A stretch of 64,000 bases of DNA from JAFECT01 sp963838235. GTDB lineage: Bacteria > Pseudomonadota > Alphaproteobacteria > Caulobacterales > Caulobacteraceae. Below, one piece after another: positions 45,029 to 53,648 of the stretch. The notes under the pieces were generated by a model. It searched no databases. It was not told where the DNA came from and saw only the letters and a list, made by a program, of their open reading frames with translations. The stretch spans positions 1,580,419 through 1,644,418 of the forward strand of contig CAWIQJ010000005.1 of NCBI GenBank assembly GCA_963838235.1, written 5' to 3'. Each line of letters opens with the position of its first letter. The stretch's first letter is position 1. Both the position numbers and the translations under genes were made by a program.

Positions 45029-46476
45029 TTGCCGCCCTCACCCGTCCACCCGCCGCCGCTCGCGAGGTAAAGCGCCGCCACGTCCTGGAGGCGCTGCGCA
45101 CGCGCGGAGATGAGCGCCAGCCGCGCGCGGTCCACGTCGATCATGGCGCTGTTCGCGTCAGAGTCTGAAATCAGGCCGGCTTTGCGCTGCGCGGCGGCAA
45201 TCTCAGCCTTCGCGTCAGCGGCGTCCGCCCCAACACGCGCCGCGTTCGATGCTGCGGCGTCCGAGTCCAGCGCGCGAATCGCATCGACGGTTTGCTCCAG
45301 CGCCGACAGCACCGTCGAGCGATAGGTCGCCTGCGCCTCCCGGTAGCTCGCCTGCGCCGCGCGACGCTCCGACCGGCGCGAACCGCCGTTGAACACCGGC
45401 AGGTCGATCGCCGGACCGATCGACCAATAGCGCCCTGAGGGAAAGGGCAGCGTCGAGAGCACGTTGCTCACCCGGCCGAAGTCTCCGGTCAGGCTGATGG
45501 AGGGATACAGCGCCGCGGTCGCCACGCCCACATCGGCACTTGCCTTGTGCAGCGCCGCCTCTGCCTGGAGGATATCGGGTCGGTCGTGCACCAGCGTGGA
45601 CGGCAGGCTGGCCGGCGCGGCCCCAGGCAGTTTCAAATCGTCGAACGCAGGCGCCGGCGGCAGCGCCTCGCCGGGTTCGCGGCCGACCAGGGTGTGCAGC
45701 AGGGCGTCGGACGCGGCCTCCCGCTGGCGCGCAACGGCAAGGTCGCTCTCAGCCTGGGCGAGCGCGCTGTCGGCGTCGAGCTGCGCCGACGCCGCGAGAT
45801 GGCCGCTCTTGACCTGTGCAGCGACGATGTCGCGCTGCGCCTGGGAGCGTTGCACGATATCTTCGAGCGTCGCAGCCTGGGCGCCGTAACCTGCGCGCGC
45901 GATCGACACCTGCACGACCGAGCCGGTCAGCAGGAGGTACGCCGAACCCACCGCGTACCGATGTCCTTCTGCGTCCGCCGCCAGGGACTCCACCTGTCGC
46001 CTGTGGCCGCCGAACAGGTCGACCGCGTAGGAAACCGACGCGTCGAGCGTGTAGAGCTGATAGAAATAGCTGCCGCCGGCGAAACCGATCGCCGCCGGGT
46101 TGCCGCGGTGCGGCCCCACATTGGCCGCCAGCGCGCCGGCGGGCCAAAACACCCCGGCGCCGGCCTCAACCTCGTGCCGGCTCGCGCTCAGCGCCTCGCG
46201 CGCGGCGGCGAGGTTCGGACTGTCGCGCAACCCCTGCGCTACCAGGTCGTCGAGCACGGACGAACCGTAGAGCGTCCACCATTTGGGGTCGGTCGGACGG
46301 CCGAGCTCCACCTGTTGCGCGGCACCATCGGCATCGAACCGCTTGTCGGCGATGCTCGCGCCGTAGGCTTCGATTTTCGGCGGCGGCGGCGGCGCGTAGT
46401 TCGGGCCGACCACGCAACCCGCAAGCGCGAGCGCGCCCCCGAGCGCGGCGCGTCTAGCGGTCCAGGATATAGACAT
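45025..46476 (-). CDS. outer-membrane efflux lipoprotein (NodT/OprM type)
   Basis: A 483-residue RND-type outer-membrane channel. The signal ends in a lipobox (ALALAGC, Cys near 21), followed by VGPNYAPPPPPKI, the classic start of NodT lipoproteins. Two repeats of long coiled helices with alanine-rich periodicity follow (SALAQAESDLAVARQREAASDALLHTLVGREPG). It overlaps the membrane-fusion gene by 23 bases, so they are co-translated. Inner-membrane pump partner is not encoded in the window. Confidence 0.9.
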   Translation of the reverse strand: MSISWTARRAALGGALALAGCVVGPNYAPPPPPKIEAYGASIADKRFDADGAAQQVELGRPTDPKWWTLYGSSVLDDLVAQGLRDSPNLAAAREALSASRHEVEAGAGVFWPAGALAANVGPHRGNPAAIGFAGGSYFYQLYTLDASVSYAVDLFGGHRRQVESLAADAEGHRYAVGSAYLLLTGSVVQVSIARAGYGAQAATLEDIVQRSQAQRDIVAAQVKSGHLAASAQLDADSALAQAESDLAVARQREAASDALLHTLVGREPGEALPPAPAFDDLKLPGAAPASLPSTLVHDRPDILQAEAALHKASADVGVATAALYPSISLTGDFGRVSNVLSTLPFPSGRYWSIGPAIDLPVFNGGSRRSERRAAQASYREAQATYRSTVLSALEQTVDAIRALDSDAAASNAARVGADAADAKAEIAAAQRKAGLISDSDANSAMIDVDRARLALISARAQRLQDVAALYLASGGGWTGEGGN

Positions 46477-47560
46477 CGACTAACTGGCCCGGGTAGAGCC
46501 GCGTCCTCGCGCCCGGTTTCGGCTTGAAGATTACCGGCAGCACGCGCGGATCGCCCTTGTCCTTGTCCTGGGGCGTCAGCGCCACGCGCGCCGTCACCTG
46601 CGGCTGCGCCCGCACGAACTCGAGCGGAATGTGTGCGTTAGTGCCGCGCACGATCATCACCGCACGCGGCGTGCGCGGCATCTTCTCCATCGCCGCCTGG
46701 TCCACATAGGCGCGCACCATGGGCGTCGGCGTGTCGCGCGTCAGCACGATCGCCGGCAGAGTATATTGCGTGGCCGGGTCGAACACGCCGACCGGCGCCA
46801 TATAGGCGCCCTTGGGCACGTTCACGGTCGTCACCGCGCCGGCGAACGGCGCGCGCACCACATACTTACCGAGCAGCGCCTTGCCGCTGTCGTAGGCGCG
46901 ATAGGCCGCGACCGTCAGCGCCGCCTGGTTCTGAATGTCGAACGGCGAGGCGCCCGCGTTGAGCAGGTCGAGCTGGCGTTGCGCCACTTCGACGCCGGTC
47001 TGAGCCGACTTGACCGCGTCCGCGGCGCCTTCGAGGCTCTCCTTGCTGATCGAGCGCGCATCGAGGTCGGCGGAGCGCTTCAAGCGTTTGTGCTGGTCCA
47101 CGGCCGCCTTCAGCGCGGCCTTGGCCTGGTCGACCTGGGCCTTGGCGACGGCCACCTGTTCCTTGCGCGGCGGCGCCTTCAGCTTGCGCAGGGTCGCGTC
47201 GGCGGCGAGCGCCTGTTGGCGCAGGTTCTCGGTGGTGGCGCGTTGCACGCTGTCGTCGAGCGCGAACAGCGGCTGGCTCGCGCTCACCCGGTCGCCTTCG
47301 TGCACGAAAGTGTCAGCGACCGTGCCCGGGACCTCTGGAAACACGTAAACGCTGGTCCCGCCGGCCGCGTCGTTGTCGATCACACCCTCGGCCTTGATCG
47401 CGCCGGGATAGGGTCCGCGATCGAGCTTGGCGAGCTGGTCGCGCGCGAACGGGAACAGGATCGCGGCGGCGACCAGCACCACCAGGATGGCGCCCACGAT
47501 CGGCAGCGCATCCTTCAGCCGGCGCACGGGTTTGCCTCCCGCACATATGGTCTCGCGCAC
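46454..47560 (-). CDS. HlyD-type membrane-fusion protein
   Basis: A 368-residue periplasmic adaptor with one N-terminal transmembrane segment (about 20-43, ALPIVGAILVVLVAAAILF), a biotinyl-lipoyl-like domain (GTVADTFVHEGDRVSASQPLFALDD), a long coiled-coil hairpin (about 110-215, AKAQVDQAKAALKAAVDQHK) and a beta-barrel C-terminus with VYILDR. It links an inner-membrane transporter to the outer-membrane channel that follows. GTG 47560 is the start. The usual AaeA/EmrA partners are single inner-membrane exporters; none is present here. Confidence 0.88.
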   Translation of the reverse strand: MRETICAGGKPVRRLKDALPIVGAILVVLVAAAILFPFARDQLAKLDRGPYPGAIKAEGVIDNDAAGGTSVYVFPEVPGTVADTFVHEGDRVSASQPLFALDDSVQRATTENLRQQALAADATLRKLKAPPRKEQVAVAKAQVDQAKAALKAAVDQHKRLKRSADLDARSISKESLEGAADAVKSAQTGVEVAQRQLDLLNAGASPFDIQNQAALTVAAYRAYDSGKALLGKYVVRAPFAGAVTTVNVPKGAYMAPVGVFDPATQYTLPAIVLTRDTPTPMVRAYVDQAAMEKMPRTPRAVMIVRGTNAHIPLEFVRAQPQVTARVALTPQDKDKGDPRVLPVIFKPKPGARTRLYPGQLVDVYILDR

Positions 47561-47863
47561 AGCGGCCTCCAGGCCGCGCCTGACGCATACCCCCGAAAAC
47601 TCAAAGCGGCCCCCCGCGACGGCTCACCCCGTCCGGCCGGCGCGCCTACAGAACCGCGCGACGGCCCCGCCCAACTAGGCAGGTCTTAACCATGCCCCAA
47701 GGTGATTCATTTGGCCAGGGAATCGGTCGAGTACCCGATAAATCTGGGTAGACGGAAGGGAATGCCTGGAATGGGGTCGGGACTGCACGACTGTGCCGGA
47801 AATGCGGTAAGGAGGGGCGCGCCACCCCAATAATCGCGGATTAGAGGACCGCGGTGTCGCGCC
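47561..47863. other. intergenic region before the amino acid:carrier-protein ligase
   Basis: The 303 bases lie between the ligase end and the HlyD start on the minus strand. No coding frame with a ribosome site is seen. They include moderately AT-rich stretches around 47690-47760 suitable for the HlyD promoter. The region is duplicated in inverted form at about 62.0-62.3 kb. Confidence 0.45.
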
Positions 47864-48793
47864 TCACATCCGCAACGCCGTCCGAACGCCCGCCGGCCAC
47901 TGTTCCGTATCCAGCCCGTGTGTCGCGAACAGCGCCACCGCCAGGCGATCCATGCCGAACGCGACGCAGCCGGTGTGGATCGTCTCGCCGAACTTGTCTC
48001 GGATGCCCCAGGTCTCGCCGAAGTGGTCGCGGTGGTAGTTGAAGCTCATGCACGCGGTCGGTTTCTCGTCCGAATGCGTCGGGATGAGCAGTTCGAACTT
48101 CAGCGACTGCTGCATCTGGCTGATCGCCATGATCTGGCCGCCGCGGCCGAAGAACGGGTCGGACGCCACGTCGACGGTATACGGCAGCTCGAGCAGGTCG
48201 GCTATGCCCTTGGCGCGCTCGATCCAGTCCGAGCGGAAGCTCTGGATCTCATCCGGCGTGCCGATACAGACGTACTCGCGCATGCGGAAGGACTGCAGGC
48301 GGTCGATGTCCTTCGACGGCTCACGGCGGAAACAGTCGCACGCGACGTCGAAGATCAGACCGCCCGCAGCCACGGGCCCCCGCCCAGCTACAATAGGATA
48401 GACCGAATAACAGGCCGCCGGCGTCAGCACGAGATCGGCAGCGCCGAGCGACGCCGTCCAGTCGCCGCCGGCCTCGAACCCGGAAACGACGTCACGAATC
48501 TCCCGCTCGGAGCCGTGCAGGCAGCTGACGCAGCCCAGCAGGTTGGGAAAGCTCTTCAGATACCCGGATCGTTCGAGGATGGCGCGGCTCATCACCGGCG
48601 GAAAGCGCATCACCTCCGCGCGCGGATCGCGATAGCGCGTGATCAGGGCGCTCATTGCCTCGACCGTGTCTTCATAAAGCGCGGTGCGCGCATAGACGCC
48701 GTCTGCGCCCATCGCGTGAAACAGGGTTTCCGACAGGGTCCGCGGATCGGTGCGGCCCTTCGGGTCTTCGCGGCGCTTGGCGTTGGCGCTCAT
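47864..48793 (-). CDS. amino acid:[carrier protein] ligase (class II aaRS-like)
   Basis: The 309-residue protein is a homologue of the seryl-tRNA synthetase catalytic core that lacks the tRNA-binding arm and loads an amino acid onto a carrier protein. Visible class II motifs are FRREPSKDIDRLQSFRMREY (motif 2, about 155-174) and GCVAFGMDRLA (motif 3, about 275-285). The zinc ligands expected from published Bradyrhizobium homologues map to Cys128, Glu173 and Cys276, with constant offset. It follows the flavoprotein gene by 29 bases, and a carrier protein is 1.5 kb away on the other strand. Glycine or alanine are known substrates in relatives. Confidence 0.85.
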   Translation of the reverse strand: MSANAKRREDPKGRTDPRTLSETLFHAMGADGVYARTALYEDTVEAMSALITRYRDPRAEVMRFPPVMSRAILERSGYLKSFPNLLGCVSCLHGSEREIRDVVSGFEAGGDWTASLGAADLVLTPAACYSVYPIVAGRGPVAAGGLIFDVACDCFRREPSKDIDRLQSFRMREYVCIGTPDEIQSFRSDWIERAKGIADLLELPYTVDVASDPFFGRGGQIMAISQMQQSLKFELLIPTHSDEKPTACMSFNYHRDHFGETWGIRDKFGETIHTGCVAFGMDRLAVALFATHGLDTEQWPAGVRTALRM

Positions 48794-48822
48794 GGGTTGC
48801 GGCCTTGCGTGAGAGACGGTTG

Positions 48823-50067
48823 TTATCGGCCTCTGTCCCGGAGCGATCGCGGCGCGCCGGCCACCAGGACCGAGCTCGCGAGGTTTCCGAGGATGCGGTC
48901 GTTGTTGATCATGATCGGGCTCGACAGGATGTCGCGCAGCGCGCGGCCGATTGAGACGTCGGTGTCGTTGCGATAACCGGAGAGGCCGGTGGCGCGCAGG
49001 GCGCTCATCACGATGGCGACCGCGAGCTCGGACGCCTCGACCTTCAGAAGGCTGATCGCGGTGTGGAAATCAATGGAGGTCAGGGCCTCGCCGCTTTCGG
49101 CGCTCGCGGCTTCGTAGCGCGTGAGCGAAGCCGCGACCAGGCTGCGCAGGGTGTTGAGGTCGGTGACCGCGCGGGTGAAGTGCGCCGCGCCCGGCGGCAG
49201 CTGACCGCCGCCGCCGCGGGCGGCCCGACGCATGAAGCGGCGCGCGCGCTCGACCGCGCCGGACGCCACGCCGGTCCAGGCGGACGACCAGAGAAGGTGC
49301 GCGGCGGGGACCATGCTGCGAGCGTGGATGGTTTCATAGGCGGTGGGCAGGATCTGTTCGGCGTCGGCCTCGGCCTTGAGCGTAAAGCCCGCGCTGCAGG
49401 TGCCGCGCATGCCGAGGGTTTCCCAGTTCATGGTGCGCGTCAGGCTGTATTGCCCTTTCATCAGGGCCACCAGCACCTGGTCGGCGCCGTCCGCCTCAGG
49501 GTTGCGGCGCGCGGTGGTGATCACGGCGTCGGCGTATTCACCATAGGAGATGACGCTGGCGTCGCGGGTCAGGGTGATATGGTTACCGTCGCGGACGATC
49601 GGCGCCTCACTGGAGCGGACGTCGCCGCCCTTCTTGCCCTCAGTTGTGGAGGAGGCAAACAGCAGTTGCTCGCGCGCCAGCCGGCGCAGCAGGTCCTGGT
49701 GCCAGGGGCTGTCGCCGCAGTGGTCGACCACGCAGGCGACCTTCACCTGGTGCATGGCGTAGATCATGCCAGTGGTCGCGCAGGCCGCACCCAGGGCGTA
49801 ACAGACGTCGGCGACGTCGGCGAGGCTCGCGCCCTCGCCGCCGAGATGCGCCGGGACCATGAGGGCGAACAAGCCCTCTTCCTTCGCCGCCGTGATCGCT
49901 TCCTGCGGGAATCGCGCGTCGCGGTCGACCACATCGGCGTGCAGCGTGGCCACCGCGGCCACGCGCTGGGCGCGGGCGAGGATATCGCCGCCTTCGACGG
50001 CGGGATCGTTGTCCGCCTCGGGCGCGACATGGACGACGTCGGCGATCTTCAGGTTCGGCTTCGACAT
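48823..50067 (-). CDS. acyl-CoA dehydrogenase-like flavoprotein
   Basis: A 414-residue protein with the acyl-CoA dehydrogenase fold: N-terminal helical domain (FPQEAITAAKEEGLFALMVPAHLGGEG at about 51-77, CATTGMIYAMHQVKV), the middle beta domain (NWETLGMRGTCSAGFTL) and the C-terminal four-helix bundle. TGMRGT in the middle domain corresponds to flavin binding. The catalytic Glu cannot be placed with confidence. Its partner genes (aaRS-like ligase, ACP) suggest that it oxidises an aminoacyl or acyl group bound to the carrier protein rather than to CoA. The stop lies 29 bases before the ligase start. Confidence 0.85.
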   Translation of the reverse strand: MSKPNLKIADVVHVAPEADNDPAVEGGDILARAQRVAAVATLHADVVDRDARFPQEAITAAKEEGLFALMVPAHLGGEGASLADVADVCYALGAACATTGMIYAMHQVKVACVVDHCGDSPWHQDLLRRLAREQLLFASSTTEGKKGGDVRSSEAPIVRDGNHITLTRDASVISYGEYADAVITTARRNPEADGADQVLVALMKGQYSLTRTMNWETLGMRGTCSAGFTLKAEADAEQILPTAYETIHARSMVPAAHLLWSSAWTGVASGAVERARRFMRRAARGGGGQLPPGAAHFTRAVTDLNTLRSLVAASLTRYEAASAESGEALTSIDFHTAISLLKVEASELAVAIVMSALRATGLSGYRNDTDVSIGRALRDILSSPIMINNDRILGNLASSVLVAGAPRSLRDRGR

Positions 50068-50293
50068 GGCTGGGCCCTTGGCTCAATCCGAGACCGGCGA
50101 GGCCCTCCCTCCCCGGCTTCACGGTTCCCCCAGCAAGCGATGTGCCGTCTTAACCGTCCCATTTTCGCCCGGAGCGCGAAGGGCGAAGTGCGCCTGCGCC
50201 TCGGCCCGCCGCTTGCAATTCCCCTCACCGAACGCCGCAGCGCCGGGGGAATTGTCCCACGATGGGCGCGCGCTCACAGCCTCGGGGACGACG

Positions 50294-50560
50294 ATGGCCG
50301 ACGGATCGATGGTCTCGAACAAATCGCGGATCGCGGGAATCGTGAGCGCCATGCTGGCGCGCCGCCGCGGGTCCAATGCGGGCGCGCCGGGCGCGGACCT
50401 GCTGGAAAGCGGCCTGACCTCGCTCGACATGGTCAATCTGATGCTGGGCGTCGAGGCGGAGTTCGACATCGAAATTCCGCAGTCGGACATGACCCCCGAC
50501 AACTTCCGTTCCATTGTCGCGATCGAGCGCCTGGTCGGCTCGCTCGGGCCGGCGCGCTGA
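50294..50560 (+). CDS. acyl carrier protein of the aminoacyl ligase set
   Basis: An 88-residue carrier protein. The phosphopantetheine serine lies in LLESGLTSLDMVNLML (GLTSL at about 43-47), followed by the usual acidic helix (EAEFDIEIPQSDMTP). GGGGA precedes ATG 50294 by 5 bases. It is divergent from the flavoprotein gene and is followed by the hydrolase 14 bases later. It is the most likely acceptor of the amino acid activated by the aaRS-like ligase. Confidence 0.85.
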   Translation: MADGSMVSNKSRIAGIVSAMLARRRGSNAGAPGADLLESGLTSLDMVNLMLGVEAEFDIEIPQSDMTPDNFRSIVAIERLVGSLGPAR

Positions 50561-50573
50561 GCGGATACGGTTA

Positions 50574-51533
50574 ATGCCGCTCGACCGCCACGCCGCGCGC
50601 TTCCTCGCCATGTTCGGCGCCGCCGGCGCTAGCCAAACCTATACCGGTCCCGGCGACCGCCGTCGGGCGCTCGAGGACCTGGCCAAGATCGCCGACTACG
50701 ATCCTTGTGAGGTTGCGTCGATCGACAGCCTTTACGTTCCCGGCGGCGCGGGCATGCTTGCCGCGCGCGCCTATACGCCGATGGGCGCCTCGCCCGGCCT
50801 GCTCCCCGGCCTGGTCTTTTTCCACGGCGGCGGCTGGGTCGCCGGCGACCTCAACACCCATGACGGCGTCTGCCGCCGGCTCGCCAATGCGTCCGGGTGC
50901 AAGGTGATCGCGGTCGACTACCGCCGCGCGCCGGAACACCCCTTCCCGCCGCCGTCGACGACGCCTGGGCGGTGTCGGTCCACATCGCGGTTAACGCGTG
51001 CGCCTTCGGCCTCGACCCGACGCGGGTGGGTGTCGCCGGGAGACTCCGCCGGCGCGGGCCTCGCTGCCGCCGTGTGCCAGACCGCCGTGCGCGCCGGCGG
51101 CCCGCGGTTCGCGCTCCAGCTCCTGATCTGCCCCATCCTCGACCTCGCGCGCGAGGCCCCGTCGCGCCGCGACTTCGCCCACGGCTACTTCCTCGACCGC
51201 GCCGCGATGGAAAAGGACCTCGCCTTCTACCTGGGCGCCGGCAGCGACCCACAGGACCCGCGCCTGTCCCCGCTGCTGGCGAAAGACCTGCATGGCCTCC
51301 CGCCCGCGATCATCCACACGGCGGAGTACGACCCCTTCCGCGACGAAGGCGAAGCCTATGCCGCACGCCTGTCGGACGCGGGCGTCACGACATCGGTCTG
51401 CCGGCACACCGGCATGGTTCACTATTTCTACGCCATGCCGCGCACGATCCCTTATGCGATGAAGGCGGCCGACCAGATCGGCGCTGAGGTGCGAGAAGCA
51501 TTTGCGGTCCGACCCCTGCGCAAGTCAGCCTGA
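50574..51533 (+). CDS. alpha/beta hydrolase (HSL/esterase family), two compensating indels
   Basis: A 319-residue hydrolase of the hormone-sensitive-lipase group: FFHGGGWVAGDLNTHDGVCRRLAN (oxyanion HGGGW, about 83-90), YRRAPEHPFP, nucleophile GDSAGAGLA and a catalytic Asp/His at the end (HTAEYDPFRDEG, HTGMVHYFY). In this copy a missing base at about 50,950 and a surplus base at about 51,039 garble 30 residues; the mirrored copy near 58.9 kb keeps AAVDDAWAVSVHIAVNACAF and GVAGDSAGAG intact. It might release the product from the carrier protein, or act as a thioesterase; this is inference. Confidence 0.84.
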   Translation: MPLDRHAARFLAMFGAAGASQTYTGPGDRRRALEDLAKIADYDPCEVASIDSLYVPGGAGMLAARAYTPMGASPGLLPGLVFFHGGGWVAGDLNTHDGVCRRLANASGCKVIAVDYRRAPEHPFPPPSTTPGRCRSTSRLTRAPSASTRRGWVSPGDSAGAGLAAAVCQTAVRAGGPRFALQLLICPILDLAREAPSRRDFAHGYFLDRAAMEKDLAFYLGAGSDPQDPRLSPLLAKDLHGLPPAIIHTAEYDPFRDEGEAYAARLSDAGVTTSVCRHTGMVHYFYAMPRTIPYAMKAADQIGAEVREAFAVRPLRKSA

Positions 51534-51559
51534 ACCGCCAAAGACCATTTTTATTTCCG

Positions 51560-51585
51560 CTCATCCCGGCGAATGCCGGGATGAG
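51560..51585. repeat. REP-like palindrome between convergent genes
   Basis: CTCATCCCGGC, GAAT, GCCGGGATGAG form a perfect 11-bp stem between the converging hydrolase and ligase genes. No T run follows on either strand, so a simple terminator is not supported. Similar palindromes are common between genes in related genomes. The mirrored copy is at about 58,284-58,310. Confidence 0.6.
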
Positions 51586-51611
51586 AGGAGAGAAATAAGG
51601 CAATCTCGCGA

Positions 51612-53412
51612 CTATATTCGCGCCGCGCCGCTCACGATCCGTTCGTAGTGCGCATCGTCCAACCGCACATACGCCCCCGCCTCGCGATCGTCGAACCACA
51701 GGTCGTCATTGATCCGCGACGGGTCGAAACCCTCGCTCTGCAGCGCGCCCTTCTGCTGCTTAAACGTGCCCGTGTGGTCGAGCGCGCGCACGAACCGCAG
51801 GACCAGCGGCCGCGCATAGTCCGGCAAGCGCTGCGCCAACCGCGCGCGCAGCGCCGGAACGTCGAACCCGTCCCCAACGACCAGCGCCGCCATCCCGGCA
51901 CGGCCTTCCGCGCCGGGCACTTCAACGCCATAGACCGCTGCCGAAACCACGCCCGGACACCCCGCCACGGCCTCCGCAACCTCGCTCGCCGACACGTTCT
52001 CGCCCTTCCAGCGGAAAGTGTCGCCCAGGCGGTCGACGAAGGCGTAGAAGGCGCCCGCGTCCTGGCGCATCAGGTCGCCGGTGCGCATCCAGAGGTCGCC
52101 CGATTCAAAGACGTCATGCAGCAGTTTGCGCTCGGACGCGGCGGCGTCGGTGTAGCCTTCGAAACGGCTGGAGCCCTTGGCGCCCACGCGCCCGATCGCC
52201 TCGCCGGGTTCGCTGGTCGCACACCTTATGCAGCGGCCGAGCACGTCGCGCATGGGCTCGCCCATCACGGGATCGAGCCGCACCAGCGCGGCGGGAAAGC
52301 GATGCGCCAGGAACGCAGGCGTGCGGCCGACGTAGCCGGGAACCCCTTCGGCGTTGAACAGGGAGAAGTTGCCCTCGGTCGAGGCGTAGAACTCCAGGAT
52401 CTTCGGAATCCTGAACCGGGCCTCAAACGCCAGCCATACGTCCCTGCGCAGGCCGTTGCCGGCGCACAGGCGAAGGCGGTGGCGAGCCTCCGCCGATGTC
52501 TGCGGCGCCGCCAGCAGATAGCGACAGAGCTCTCCGATGTACTGGAACAGGGTGCAGTCCCAACGCACCACCTCGTCCCAGAAAGCGCGCGCCGAGAAGC
52601 CGTCACGGACCACCACCGACGCGCCGGCAACCAGCGCCGCTCCGGTGGCCACTACGCCGCCGGTCGAGTGGTACATGGGCAGGCAGTTGTAGAGCCGATC
52701 GGTCGGCCCGGCGCCCATCATGCCGGCGAACCAGCCGCTCCAGCTCATCAGCCGGTGGTGGCTGACCCTCGCGGCCTTGGGCAGGCCGGTGGCGCCGGAG
52801 GTGTAGATCAGCAGCGCGGGGATCCGAGAGGGTGACCTCGCGGCGCTCGGCGTCGGTCAGCGGCTCGTCGGACAGGACTTCGACCGCGGTATCGATACGG
52901 CGGTCGCCCGCGCCGTGGGTCCACATAGTCGGTCGATCGACCGAGCCCGCGAGCGCGTCGTTAACAACGTCCGCAAAGACCGCGTCGACGATCAGATGCT
53001 TCGGCGCAGCGACCGCAATGGAATGGGCGAGCGATCGGTCGGTCTGGCTGGTGTTCAGAAGCGCCACCACCCCGCCGACACTGGCGATCCCGAGCCAGAT
53101 CGCCATATACTCGGGCCGGTTCGGCATCATCAGGGCGACCACCTCGCCCTTGGTCACGCCCTGGTTAACCGCCCACCGGGCGTAACGGCGCGAGCGGCCG
53201 ACCAGGTCGGCATAGGTGAACCGCTCCCGCTCCGACAGCAGCGCCGGGGCGTCCGGCGTTCGCTGAGCGACCTCTTCGATCACACGCGACAGGATGCACT
53301 CGGGCTCGCGATCGATATTGGCCGTCCGCTCCAGCGCACGCAGCCAGGCCCGCGACGCAGGCTCGGCGGCCGGCGTCTCACAAGGACTGGACTGCAACGC
53401 GTTCGAGGCCAT
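51612..53412 (-). CDS. adenylate-forming ligase (acyl-CoA synthetase type), one frameshift
   Basis: A protein of about 599 residues of the fatty-acyl ligase group: MASNALQSS start, DAPALLSERERFTYADL, MMPNRPEYMAIWLGIASVG, the P-loop YTSGATGLPKAARVSHHR and the GRTPAF..., DTFRWKGENVSASEVAEAV hinge with the end QQKGALQSEGFDPS. Relative to bile-acid/fatty-acid FATP ligases the order is normal. One surplus base near 52,820 breaks the frame next to the P-loop; the mirrored copy at 56.46-58.26 kb keeps that stretch in frame. It is divergent from metY. It may activate an acid for the carrier-protein set. Confidence 0.83.
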
Positions 53413-53595
53413 GGACGGACCGCTATGAAACACTGCGCCGGTCGCGCGCGAGGAAACGTGCAAGGCCCAAGCCAAATTCGCGCGGACGGTGAGGCGCGTG
53501 GTTAACGCCACGCTTACAAGCTCCCGAACGATCGTGGAATGAGGCGTGACCGCAATTCCCCTCTCGGCGCGTATCCTGCAACCCACACGCTCAAA

Positions 53596-53629
53596 GGCGC
53601 TCGCAGGCGCCAAAACGGCACGCCTGCGA
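53596..53629 (+). promoter_or_regulatory. overlapping hairpins in the metY leader
   Basis: GGCGC (53596-53600) can pair with GCGCC (53607-53611), while TCGCAGGCG (53601-53609) can pair with CGCCTGCGA (53621-53629); the two pairings exclude each other. The second ends about 5 bases before the GGGAG ribosome site. This could be a control hairpin. It does not match a known SAM riboswitch that I can verify. Confidence 0.35.
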
Positions 53630-53648
53630 AGGGTACGGGAGCGTTAAG

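Noticed and set aside
51560..51585. Bidirectional terminator between convergent genes
   Set aside because: The stem is perfect but no T run follows on either strand; it fits a dispersed palindromic repeat better.
53581..53648. SAM-II type riboswitch before metY
   Set aside because: The conserved SAM-II core bases are not visible; only generic hairpins are present.
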